64,000 bases of DNA from Microbulbifer sp. GL-2 (GTDB taxonomy: Bacteria > Pseudomonadota > Gammaproteobacteria > Pseudomonadales > Cellvibrionaceae), in contig NZ_AP019807.1 of the NCBI RefSeq assembly GCF_007183175.1, forward strand, positions 1,119,001 through 1,183,000. Direction: 5' to 3'. The notes beneath the pieces were generated by a model, which made no database searches, had not been told where the DNA came from, and saw only the letters and a program-made list of their open reading frames with translations. Shown here one piece after another: positions 27,814 through 35,443 of the stretch; positions within the stretch are counted from its first letter, which is position 1, and every line of letters starts with the position of its first letter. The position numbers were made by a program, and so were the translations under genes.

Positions 27814-28501
27814 AGAAGTATGCGGAGACTGAGGGAAAACATAAGAAGATGGGCAATTGTACCAGAAGAGAAGCGAAGCTCAGATACCCAACTAACACAG
27901 GCTATCCATTACATTGGCGATCAACTTGGCTGGCAACAACAGAAATGCCTTCGCGCTCCATATAAAACCATGTGGTCACCCCTGTTTTTTTAACCGACGA
28001 ATATCGACCCGAACCGGAATATTGAGTCACTTTTCTAGTCGCCGGGGCCATACAGAGGATTTACCCTAATATTTTTTAATTACAACCATTCAACTTTGTC
28101 ACATAAACAATAAAAAAAAGTTGAAGAATAAACTAATGGCACACTGCATAAGAAATATCAAATCCACCCCAAGCTTCTTCGCAATACCCCATAAAACATA
28201 CCTCAAAGGCGAAGTGAAAACTTCAGTCTCACAAGTATTAAAAATCAAACATCGAAAACAATAATACAATTAGTAAAAAAATAACCAACAGCAAAATAAT
28301 ATTACTTTTTGTGCAAATTTCCTTAGGAAACTCTTCATAATTCCCTTATTCACAACAGGGTTAATACGGTGTTAATTTAGCCGAAGACAAAGCAATAATA
28401 ACTTTGTCTCTTTTGAATTCAGTGCGCTCGAATTTCAATAAAAATTAAATCAGGGTATCTACCAGCCCCTGTAAAATGGAATTAAAAAAAGGAAAAATTC
28501 G
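27814..28501. other. Long AT-rich regulatory region between epmB and the diiron oxidase gene
   Basis: Nearly 690 bases with no supported gene between two divergent units. It is clearly AT-richer than the flanking genes. It contains the promoters and, 90 bases before the oxidase gene, a terminator-like hairpin listed separately. The length and composition suggest regulation or transferred DNA. Confidence 0.5.
28385..28414 (+). promoter_or_regulatory. Terminator-like leader hairpin (possible attenuator)
   Basis: AGACAAAG (28385-28392) and CTTTGTCT (28402-28409), separated by 9 nt, are followed by CTTTTG. It is placed about 90 bases ahead of the diiron oxidase start with no gene between, so it could attenuate that operon. 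Whether transcription starts upstream of it is unknown. Confidence 0.45.
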
Positions 28502-29212
28502 ATGGAAATGCAGCTCGAACTACTTGAGGCGAATAAAGATTTATTGATCGAGCAAACCCGTGCTCATCCATTCCTCAAGCGCTGCCGCGATGGCTCCATA
28601 ACCATGCAGGAGCTAAAAATTTTTCTGGTACAGCAAGGAATTTACAGCAGCTATTTCGTGCGTTATCTATGTGCGATGATGGCAAATCTTCCAAGTAATA
28701 AAGAGGTACTCGAACTGGCGGAAAACCTGATGGAGGAGCTTGGTCTGGAGCCCGGTAGTCCCAAGCCCCATGCAGAGATTTACCGCGAAACCCTTGAGCA
28801 CTTCGGCCTGAGTTTGGAAAGTGCAGAAATACTACCCGGCACTCAATACCTGATCGACAGTATGTTCCAACACTGTCGCGACCTGCGCGCCAGCTCTGGT
28901 CTGGGTGCTCTGTGCCTGGGAGCAGAGGCTTTGGTACCGGATCTGTATAGTGATGTTGTTACCGGGTTCCGCTCCTGTGGTATTGCCGACGAGCATCTCA
29001 CTTTCTTCCTGTTGCATATCGAGTGTGACGACGGCCACGCAGAAACTATTCGCGACATTATGGTAGAAATCGGCACTCAAGATGCCTCGCAACTGGACGT
29101 TATGCTCGATGCTGGACGCCGCCTGGTACAGGCTCGTCTACAGTTCTTCGACTCTATCGAAACAGCCCACCGCGCAATGGCTCCCGAGCAAGCCCAAGCC
29201 ATCCCTGCCTAA
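28502..29212 (+). CDS. Heme-oxygenase-like diiron oxidase/oxygenase (HDO; TenA/PqqC/CADD fold)
   Basis: A 236-residue all-helical protein with a complete set of HDO diiron ligands by eye: glutamate near 79, His90, Glu142, and the H-x3-D-x2-H motif His172, Asp176, His179 (HIECDDGH). HDO proteins activate O2 at a non-heme diiron centre and do very different chemistry: fatty-acid decarboxylation, N-oxygenation, or p-aminobenzoate formation by CADD. The ligand positions are close to those of CADD, but the substrate cannot be told. AAGGA precedes the ATG. The gene is followed by a class II aldolase-like gene on the same strand, and a terminator closes the pair. Not TenA, which lacks this ligand set. 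Confidence 0.75.
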   Translation: MEMQLELLEANKDLLIEQTRAHPFLKRCRDGSITMQELKIFLVQQGIYSSYFVRYLCAMMANLPSNKEVLELAENLMEELGLEPGSPKPHAEIYRETLEHFGLSLESAEILPGTQYLIDSMFQHCRDLRASSGLGALCLGAEALVPDLYSDVVTGFRSCGIADEHLTFFLLHIECDDGHAETIRDIMVEIGTQDASQLDVMLDAGRRLVQARLQFFDSIETAHRAMAPEQAQAIPA

Positions 29213-29311
29213 GCTGTGTGCGCCCAGCCAACAAAAAAATGGCTGGACACTGCACAGGAATGTGAACGTAACAGCACACAATCCACAACTGTTGTCATAA
29301 ATTCAAAAAAT

Positions 29312-29359
29312 AGGATTTTTTCAGGGAGCATCTGCAAAGCGGACTCCCGTGAAAATCCT
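29312..29359 (+). repeat. Imperfect inverted repeat between the HDO and aldolase-like genes
   Basis: The arm at 29312-29328 (AGGATTTTTTCAGGGAG) pairs with the one at 29344-29359 (CTCCCGTGAAAATCCT) across a 15-nt loop. It sits just before the ribosome site of the second gene. A smaller hairpin (CCAGCCA/TGGCTGG, 29224-29246) lies directly after the first gene. These could adjust expression of the second gene or stabilise mRNA ends. Confidence 0.5.
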
Positions 29360-29383
29360 GTGTCGCCAGCATTGGAGTACAAC

Positions 29384-30178
29384 ATGGCTGAAACACTATC
29401 GATGAAAAAGGGCGAGCTGATTAAGCAAGCCAGTGAATCCATGAAACAACACTTGGGCGCGCCAAATTGGTCCCTGCGGGAAAAGCTGGCATTGACCTGT
29501 CGTATTTTATTTTCCCACGGCCACGATTCTGGCTTGGCCGGTCAGATTACTGCCCGCGCGGAACAAAACGGCAATTATTACACCCAGCGCCTGGGTCTCG
29601 GTTTTGATGAAATAACCGCATCGAACCTGCTGGAAGTCAACGAGGACCTGGAGGTCCTGTCCGGCGACGGCATGGCCAACCCCGCTAACCGTTTCCACAC
29701 CTGGATTTACCGCGCACGTCCGGATGTCCAGTGCATTGTACATACTCACCCGATCCATATCTCCGCACTCTCCATGCTTGAGCGCCCCCTGAAAATCTCT
29801 CACATGGATGCCTGTATGCTGTACGACGATATCGCCTTCCTCAAAGAGTGGCCCGGCGTACCTGTAGGCAACAGCGAGGGCGAAATTATTGCCGAAGCGA
29901 TCGGTGACAAACGCGCTATCCTGCTCGCACATCACGGCCTGATCATTGCATGCCGCTCGGTGGAGGAAGCTTGCTCCATGGCCCTGCAGTGTGAGCGCGC
30001 CGCCCAGCTGCAGATGCTGGCGGAGTCCGCGGGCTCTATTCAGGACATAGCCCCAGAGCTGGGCCGTGAAGCTCACGACTGGATACTGCAAGAGAAACGC
30101 AGCCAAGCCACCTTTGCCTATTACGCCAGACGCCTGCTGCGGCAATTCGCTAACACCACTGATAACCCCTTAAGCTAA
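29384..30178 (+). CDS. Class II aldolase/adducin family protein
   Basis: A 264-residue protein with the class II aldolase fold. The zinc ligands are visible as VHTHP (His120, His122) and AHHGLI (His183/184). In fuculose-phosphate aldolases the catalytic glutamate precedes the RFH/RMH helix (EWRFH-like); here the corresponding stretch is PANRFHTWIYRARPD, so that glutamate appears absent, as in the adducin-like branch. The LAGQIT motif also fits that branch. Aldol cleavage activity is therefore uncertain. The ATG at 29384 has GGAG at 6 nt. It lies 171 bases after the HDO gene and ends at a strong terminator, so the two probably form one unit. Confidence 0.82.
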   Translation: MAETLSMKKGELIKQASESMKQHLGAPNWSLREKLALTCRILFSHGHDSGLAGQITARAEQNGNYYTQRLGLGFDEITASNLLEVNEDLEVLSGDGMANPANRFHTWIYRARPDVQCIVHTHPIHISALSMLERPLKISHMDACMLYDDIAFLKEWPGVPVGNSEGEIIAEAIGDKRAILLAHHGLIIACRSVEEACSMALQCERAAQLQMLAESAGSIQDIAPELGREAHDWILQEKRSQATFAYYARRLLRQFANTTDNPLS

Positions 30179-30187
30179 TCGCAACAC

Positions 30188-30220
30188 CAGTCCGTGAGCC
30201 CTGAGATTCACGGACTGTTT
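30188..30220 (+). terminator. Rho-independent terminator after the HDO/aldolase unit
   Basis: A perfect 10-bp stem (CAGTCCGTGA 30188-30197, TCACGGACTG 30208-30217) with a 10-nt loop is followed by TTTC. It separates the unit from efp. Confidence 0.75.
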
Positions 30221-30274
30221 CAAAATCTTCCAGTAGCGTATTCGCAGCGCTTCGTTCAAAGCGCCCCCCTCCTG

Positions 30275-30280
30275 TATAAT
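30275..30280 (+). promoter_or_regulatory. Candidate -10 element of the efp promoter
   Basis: A perfect TATAAT lies 168 bases before efp, after the terminator. The -35 is weak (TTCGTT, spacing 18). Confidence 0.4.
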
Positions 30281-30447
30281 CTCGCACCATCTTTTCAGGG
30301 CCACCGGTGAAATCTTTGCACCGTGGCCAAACGAGTCGCCTGCGGCTACCAGATTCGGCGGCAGCTAACGGAACTCCCGGGGCCGAACGGGAAGAAAAAC
30401 TCGTTAAAAATCATATAGATAAATGAATTATAAGGGCTCTAATTGCT

Positions 30448-31020
30448 ATGGCTAATTACTCCACCAACGAATTTAAGGGCGGCCTCAAGGTAATGCTGGA
30501 TGGCGACCCCTGCTCTATCGTGGAAAACGAGTTCGTAAAACCTGGTAAGGGTCAGGCGTTTAACCGCGTGAAACTGCGTAACCTGAAGACCGGTCGTGTT
30601 TGGGAACGTACTTTCCGTTCCGGTGAAAGCCTGGAAGCTGCAGACGTAATGGACCGCGAAATGGAGTATCTCTATAACGATGGAGAATTCTACCATTTCA
30701 TGGAGCCGGAAACTTTTGAACAGCACCAGGCCAGCTCCGATGCCGTCGGTGATGCTTCCAAGTGGCTGAAGGAACAGGATATCTGCACCATTACTTTGTA
30801 TAACGGTGCCCCCTTGGCAGTCACCCCGCCCAACCACGTGATTCTGGAAATCACTGACACTGATCCGGGGCTGCGCGGCGATACCGCCCAAGGCGGCACC
30901 AAGCCCGCTACCCTGGTTACGGGCGCCGTGGTTAAGGTGCCCCTGTTCCTGGAAATCGGCGAGACTATCAAAGTAGATACGCGCACCGGTGAATACCTGG
31001 GCCGCGCCAAAGAAGACTGA
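30448..31020 (+). CDS. efp: Elongation factor P
   Basis: A 190-residue, three-domain tRNA-mimicking factor that promotes peptide bond formation at polyproline stalls. The modified residue is Lys34 in FVKPGKGQAF, the form beta-lysylated by EpmA/EpmB (rather than rhamnosylated on arginine). The C-terminal signature KVDTRTGEYLGRA is present. epmA follows 55 bases downstream on the same strand and epmB lies nearby, a consistent set. No EpmC is seen here. Confidence 0.98.
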   Translation: MANYSTNEFKGGLKVMLDGDPCSIVENEFVKPGKGQAFNRVKLRNLKTGRVWERTFRSGESLEAADVMDREMEYLYNDGEFYHFMEPETFEQHQASSDAVGDASKWLKEQDICTITLYNGAPLAVTPPNHVILEITDTDPGLRGDTAQGGTKPATLVTGAVVKVPLFLEIGETIKVDTRTGEYLGRAKED

Positions 31021-31075
31021 TTTCGACTTTTCCCAGTGGGCGGTCTGATGGCCGCCCAACGCCTGAGCAACTCCC

Positions 31076-32029
31076 ATGACCGCTGACTTCTGGCGTCCCA
31101 GCGCCACTATTGATGCCCTGCGCCAGCGCGCTGCGCTTTTGGCGGAAATCCGCCAATTTTTCGCCCATCGCCAGGTACTGGAAACAGAAGTACCGGCCCT
31201 CTCGCGTCGTGCCACCGTTGATCCACATATCGACTCCATCACCGTCCAATGCAGTGGCGCTCCAGCCTATCTAGCCACCAGCCCGGAGTTTGCTCTGAAA
31301 CGCCTGCTGGCCGCCGGTATCGGCGACTGCTACTACCTGGGGAAAGCCTTCCGCCAGGGTGAGGCAGGTACCCGCCACAACCCTGAATTCACCATGCTGG
31401 AATGGTATCGCTGCGGCTGGGACGACCGCCTCCTGATGGATGAGGTAGCGGAGTTACTCAGCCAAACACTGGGTATTTCCCAGGTGCAATCTCTCAGTTA
31501 TCGCACCCTGTTTCTGCGCGAGCTACAGCTGGACCCACACAGTGCCAGTGACAAGGAGCTGGCAGCCTGTGTAGAGCGGGAAATAGAGTTATCCTTCACC
31601 CCGGGTGATCGCAGTGAATCCCTCGACCTGTTAATGAGCCACCGCCTGGAGCCTGCCATGGGCAAGGGCATTACCCTGCTTTATGACTTTCCCGCAGACC
31701 AGGCGGCACTCGCCAAAATAATTCCCGATGAGCAGGGCACACCCGTAGCACGACGCTTTGAGGCCTATGTAGGTGGGCTGGAACTCGCCAACGGCTATTG
31801 GGAGTTGACTGATAGTACCGAGCAGTTGCGTCGCTTTGAGGCGGACTTAACCTACCGGCAAAATCACCAACGCTGCACTTACCCGTTCGAAGAGCGCCTG
31901 GTTTCGGCACTGCAGGCGGGGATGCCAGAATGCGCAGGTGTTGCCTTGGGAGTGGATCGCTTGCTGATGCTGGCGGGAGGCCATCGTTCTATACAGGATG
32001 TGATCGCATTCCCCATGGAACGCGCCTGA
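31076..32029 (+). CDS. epmA: EF-P--(R)-beta-lysine ligase
   Basis: A 317-residue paralogue of the lysyl-tRNA synthetase catalytic domain, without the anticodon-binding domain, that ligates beta-lysine to Lys34 of EF-P. Class II synthetase motifs are visible: motif 1 around EVPALSRRATVDPHI, motif 2 GKAFRQGEAGTRHNPEFTML, and motif 3 AGVALGVDRLLML. It is co-directional with efp at a short gap and convergent with the GNAT gene 29 bases beyond its stop. Length agrees with GenX/PoxA proteins. Confidence 0.97.
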   Translation: MTADFWRPSATIDALRQRAALLAEIRQFFAHRQVLETEVPALSRRATVDPHIDSITVQCSGAPAYLATSPEFALKRLLAAGIGDCYYLGKAFRQGEAGTRHNPEFTMLEWYRCGWDDRLLMDEVAELLSQTLGISQVQSLSYRTLFLRELQLDPHSASDKELAACVEREIELSFTPGDRSESLDLLMSHRLEPAMGKGITLLYDFPADQAALAKIIPDEQGTPVARRFEAYVGGLELANGYWELTDSTEQLRRFEADLTYRQNHQRCTYPFEERLVSALQAGMPECAGVALGVDRLLMLAGGHRSIQDVIAFPMERA

Positions 32030-32058
32030 ACATCCTAAACACTATTACTGAAGTAAAT

Positions 32059-32856
32059 CTAGGGTGAGTAAACATAGCGCGCCACTTCGCCCACGGCGTA
32101 AAAACCGCAACTCAGCGGCAGCTGCTGTTTATCTGCCGGCGCCAGCGCCACCAGGCTGCGGTGGTGGCTGGCCAGAGCCTGCTTCAGCAGGTGACGGAAA
32201 AGCGCGCGCCCAATACCCCTGCCCCGATAACCCTCCAAGGTAAGCAGGTCATACAGGCCCAGTGCATCAGCAGAAGCAAACAAGCAGCCTCCCGCCACCG
32301 GAGTATCCTCCAAGCGAGCCAGAAAAAACCGGAGCCGTGCACGCTTTTGTTCGGGAATCTCCGCCAGTGCCTGATAAAATTTCTTCAGCTGTGCACCCTC
32401 CTGGGCAGAGCCACACCCCGCGGCCTGTACCTCTGCATAGATAGGCAAATCCTCTTTTTTTACAGAAGAAAACACCAGCTTGTCACCCTCTTCTTCCGCA
32501 GCAGCATCCGGGGTGAGGCGCTGTATCTCTGCAGCCATAGCCACTTGTGACTGCTTTCGCTGCAAACCCAGTTCGGACAACGCCCTGTCATCCAAGGGTT
32601 TGGTGGCACTGTGCCAAAGGGTGAAAGGGCTGTGGCGCTCGGCAAAATAGTCCAGCACAAATCGCTGCAATATTCGCGGCGGCATTACCGAATTGGAGAC
32701 AGCCTGATTCAGACTCCCCGACAAAAAACCGCTATCGCTGCGCACAATACCGGTGATTTCTTTGGTGTGATTGGAATTGAGTAAACCCGCACAGTAGCTG
32801 GCGTGGGTCTCAAGATTTCGACAGACGAGGTTTTTGGCGCTGAGACTGTATTTCAT
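32059..32856 (-). CDS. GNAT family N-acetyltransferase
   Basis: A 265-residue protein whose C-terminal half is a GNAT domain. The acetyl-CoA-binding signature is YRGRGIGRALFRHLL, preceded by the beta strand ALGLYDLLTLEG and followed by SCGFYAVGEVARYV. The N-terminal 120 residues are less conserved. The substrate (small molecule or protein amine) cannot be told. It is convergent with epmA and upstream of cysE-srkA on the same strand but separated by 82 bases. Confidence 0.85.
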   Translation of the reverse strand: MKYSLSAKNLVCRNLETHASYCAGLLNSNHTKEITGIVRSDSGFLSGSLNQAVSNSVMPPRILQRFVLDYFAERHSPFTLWHSATKPLDDRALSELGLQRKQSQVAMAAEIQRLTPDAAAEEEGDKLVFSSVKKEDLPIYAEVQAAGCGSAQEGAQLKKFYQALAEIPEQKRARLRFFLARLEDTPVAGGCLFASADALGLYDLLTLEGYRGRGIGRALFRHLLKQALASHHRSLVALAPADKQQLPLSCGFYAVGEVARYVYSP

Positions 32857-32938
32857 GGGTACAAGGATAGTTCCATTTATCCGCTTCCCTCAGATAGGAA
32901 TCACCCCGTTGCCATTGAAGCAAACGGGGTCACAATCA

Positions 32939-33766
32939 CTACTTCTCCACTTGCGAAAGAGCACACTGGTCCATGGACATGGCCGGCTGCGCACAGGTCG
33001 CAGGCCCCTGTACCCTGGCCGGCACCCCAGCCACAAGGGTCTTCTCCGGCACCGGTTTGAGCACCACACTGCCAGAGGCCACCTGGGCGCATTCACCCAC
33101 TTCAATATTGCCAAGCACCTTACTGCCAGCACCGATCAGGACACCACAGCGAATTTTCGGATGGCGGTCGCCACTTTCTTTTCCGGTGCCCCCCAGGGTG
33201 ACCGACTGCATGATAGAGACGTTATTCTCCACTACGGCAGTTTCGCCGATTACGATACCAGTGGCATGATCCAGAAGTATGCCTTCTCCGACTTTTGCCG
33301 CGGGATGGATATCCACACTAAAGACCACTGATACGCGGTGCTGTAAAAACATTGCCAGTGAGCGGCGCTGTTGTGCCCAAAGCCAGTGCGCCACCCGATG
33401 CACCTGCAATGCATGGAACCCCTTAAAATACAAAAAGGGTTCGAACAGGGAGTTGCAAGCGGAATCGCGCAAGTAGGTTGCGTTCAGGTCTGCGCGCGCG
33501 GCGTGGCCAATGCTAGGGTCCGCATCCAGGGCCTCGTCAATCACTTCGCGGATAAGCAGCGCTGGTGCCACCGCGTTATCCAGCTTATTGGCCAGATGAA
33601 AGCTGAGCGCCGCTTCCATTGAGCTGTGATTGAGGATGGTAGCGTGCAGGAAGCTGGCAAGTATTGGCTCTCTCTCTACTTGCTGCGCCACTTCGGTGCG
33701 AATTCTCTCCCACAGCAGATCCGTTTTAATCTCTGCATGAGTGGCATCCACTGCAGGTTTTTCCAT
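32939..33766 (-). CDS. cysE: Serine O-acetyltransferase
   Basis: A 275-residue enzyme that acetylates serine to O-acetylserine, the first committed step of cysteine synthesis. The N-terminal helical part (LWERIRTEVAQQVEREPILASFLHA split across residues 13-40) and the left-handed beta-helix hexapeptides (DIHPAAKVGEGILLDHATG, TLGGTGKESGDRHPKI) with the catalytic histidine-aspartate region are clear. Its ATG lies one base after the srkA stop, so it is translated with srkA. Confidence 0.96.
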   Translation of the reverse strand: MEKPAVDATHAEIKTDLLWERIRTEVAQQVEREPILASFLHATILNHSSMEAALSFHLANKLDNAVAPALLIREVIDEALDADPSIGHAARADLNATYLRDSACNSLFEPFLYFKGFHALQVHRVAHWLWAQQRRSLAMFLQHRVSVVFSVDIHPAAKVGEGILLDHATGIVIGETAVVENNVSIMQSVTLGGTGKESGDRHPKIRCGVLIGAGSKVLGNIEVGECAQVASGSVVLKPVPEKTLVAGVPARVQGPATCAQPAMSMDQCALSQVEK

Positions 33767-33767
33767 G

Positions 33768-34754
33768 TTAGACCGCTCCCAGTGTCAGAGGTGGTTCCAG
33801 TAGCGCCGACTGCTGTTCGCGCAATGCCAATATATGTTCCGCCCAGTAACGGGGGGTATTAAACCAGGGAAATGCCTGGGGGAATGCCGGGTCCTGCCAA
33901 CGCCGCGCCAACCAGGCGGCATGATGCATCTGGCGCAGGCAGCGCAGCGGTTCCACCAGCTGCAGCTGCTGGGGATCAAAACTATAGAAGGTTTCGTATC
34001 CTTCGACTACCGCATCCAGGTAGGCTGTCTGCTCCGCTCGATTACCGGAGATCAACATCCAGATATCCTGGATTGCCGGCCCCATCAGACAGTCATCCAG
34101 GTCTACAAACCATGGGGTATCATCACGCCATAAGAAGTTGCCACTGTGGCAGTCACCGTGCAGGCGTACTAGGCCCCAGTCGCGTTCAAACAAAGGGGCG
34201 ACCTGTTCGATAATATGATCGGTCACCGAGGCGTAAGCCTCGCGGTTCTCTCGCGGTAAAAAGTCGCCATCCAGAATAAATTCGCGACTATCGATCGCAA
34301 AGTGCCTCAGGCTCAGGGTCGGGCGGTGGGCGAAAGGTTTGGCGCTGCCAGCCGCATGAATACGCCCCAGCATGGTACCCACCTGCTCCAGATGATCAAA
34401 ATTATCCAACTCCAGCTGGCGCCCACCGCGGCGAGGAAACAGGGCAAAGCGGAAGCCAGCGGCTTCCTGAAGAGTGCGCCCACCGAATTGCAGCGGCGCA
34501 ACCACAGGGATCTCCGCCTCGACGAGCTCCAAAGTAAACTGGTGCTCTTCCAATATCTGCTCATCGGTCCAGCGACCAGGGCGGTAAAACTTGGCAATCA
34601 GCGGCTCTGCACCTTCAATGCCTACCTGATAAACCCGGTTTTCATAGCTGTTCAAGGGAAATATACGCGCGTCGGAGATCAGCCCACTGCTCTCGACACA
34701 GTCAATCACCACATCCGGCGTGAGGGCTTCGTAGGGGTGGTGGTTCTGGGTCAT
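33768..34754 (-). CDS. srkA: Stress response serine/threonine protein kinase SrkA (YihE)
   Basis: A 328-residue kinase of the APH/choline-kinase fold, the same length as E. coli SrkA. Visible are VYQVGIEGAEPLIAKFYRPGRW (ATP site lysine), the catalytic loop LVRLHGDCHSGNFLW and the metal-binding FVDLDDCLMGPA. SrkA counters stress-induced death pathways in E. coli. The ATG at 34754 gives the family length; a TTG four codons upstream is in frame. It is followed immediately by cysE. Confidence 0.93.
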   Translation of the reverse strand: MTQNHHPYEALTPDVVIDCVESSGLISDARIFPLNSYENRVYQVGIEGAEPLIAKFYRPGRWTDEQILEEHQFTLELVEAEIPVVAPLQFGGRTLQEAAGFRFALFPRRGGRQLELDNFDHLEQVGTMLGRIHAAGSAKPFAHRPTLSLRHFAIDSREFILDGDFLPRENREAYASVTDHIIEQVAPLFERDWGLVRLHGDCHSGNFLWRDDTPWFVDLDDCLMGPAIQDIWMLISGNRAEQTAYLDAVVEGYETFYSFDPQQLQLVEPLRCLRQMHHAAWLARRWQDPAFPQAFPWFNTPRYWAEHILALREQQSALLEPPLTLGAV

Positions 34755-34924
34755 AGCGGATACCAACTGGATTGCAGTTGGCTATGCTAACGCGGTCGCA
34801 GGGGCTGGGACAAACACTGATTAAGCACCCGCCTGCCAGTGTGACAGGCCCCACTGAATTCCCCCCTGGAGACTCTTTTGCACCCTGTTGATTACCCTCA
34901 GAGACACAAATGACCTATCCCAAG

Positions 34925-35389
34925 CTAATTGTGCTGCAGCTCTAGTAACTGCACCACCCGCTCGCGCCCAAACACCTTGGCGAAATCCGCCGCTGAGTGG
35001 CCGGCCTTATTGGTTTGCGCCGTATCGCAGTCCTGCTCAAGCAGGGTACGGGCAATTGCGAACTCCCCACGAAATATTGCCGCCATCAATGCGGTATTGC
35101 CACGACGGTCCTCCAAACAGGCATCGGCACCGCGCTGCAAAAGGTAATCTACCGCCGCCCCATTACCGTTATAGGTGGCAATCATCAAAGCCGTATAACC
35201 TTTGGAGTTTTTCAAATCCAGGGGGAAGCCTGCCTGGGAGAATTCGCGTAGCACTTCAGCATCACCGACACGAGCTGCGGCAAAATAGTACTGGGAAAGT
35301 TCAGCAAAAGCAGAGTCACTAACAGCCGCCGGTTCTTGCGCAGAAGCTCCCGAAACAACAAACAGTATTGTCAGAAAAACATACCTCAT
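34925..35389 (-). CDS. ankB: Periplasmic ankyrin-repeat protein (AnkB-like, catalase partner)
   Basis: A 154-residue protein with a signal peptide (residues 1-17, ending ASA) and three to four ankyrin repeats (for example SKGYTALMIATYNGNGAAVD, RRGNTALMAAIFRGEFAIAR, KAGHSAADFAKVFGRERVVQ). In Pseudomonas aeruginosa ankB follows katB and is needed for full activity of that catalase. Here it follows the exported catalase by 54 bases on the same strand, so the same partnership is likely. AGAGG precedes the ATG. Confidence 0.9.
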   Translation of the reverse strand: MRYVFLTILFVVSGASAQEPAAVSDSAFAELSQYYFAAARVGDAEVLREFSQAGFPLDLKNSKGYTALMIATYNGNGAAVDYLLQRGADACLEDRRGNTALMAAIFRGEFAIARTLLEQDCDTAQTNKAGHSAADFAKVFGRERVVQLLELQHN

Positions 35390-35443
35390 GGGTCCACCTC
35401 TCGAATAGCTGCGGGCGACAATTGCCGCCCGCTTGACAGGAAT

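Noticed and set aside
34861..35400. Plus-strand open frames opposite ankB
   Set aside because: They overlap the ankyrin gene in antisense and lack ribosome sites or family features.
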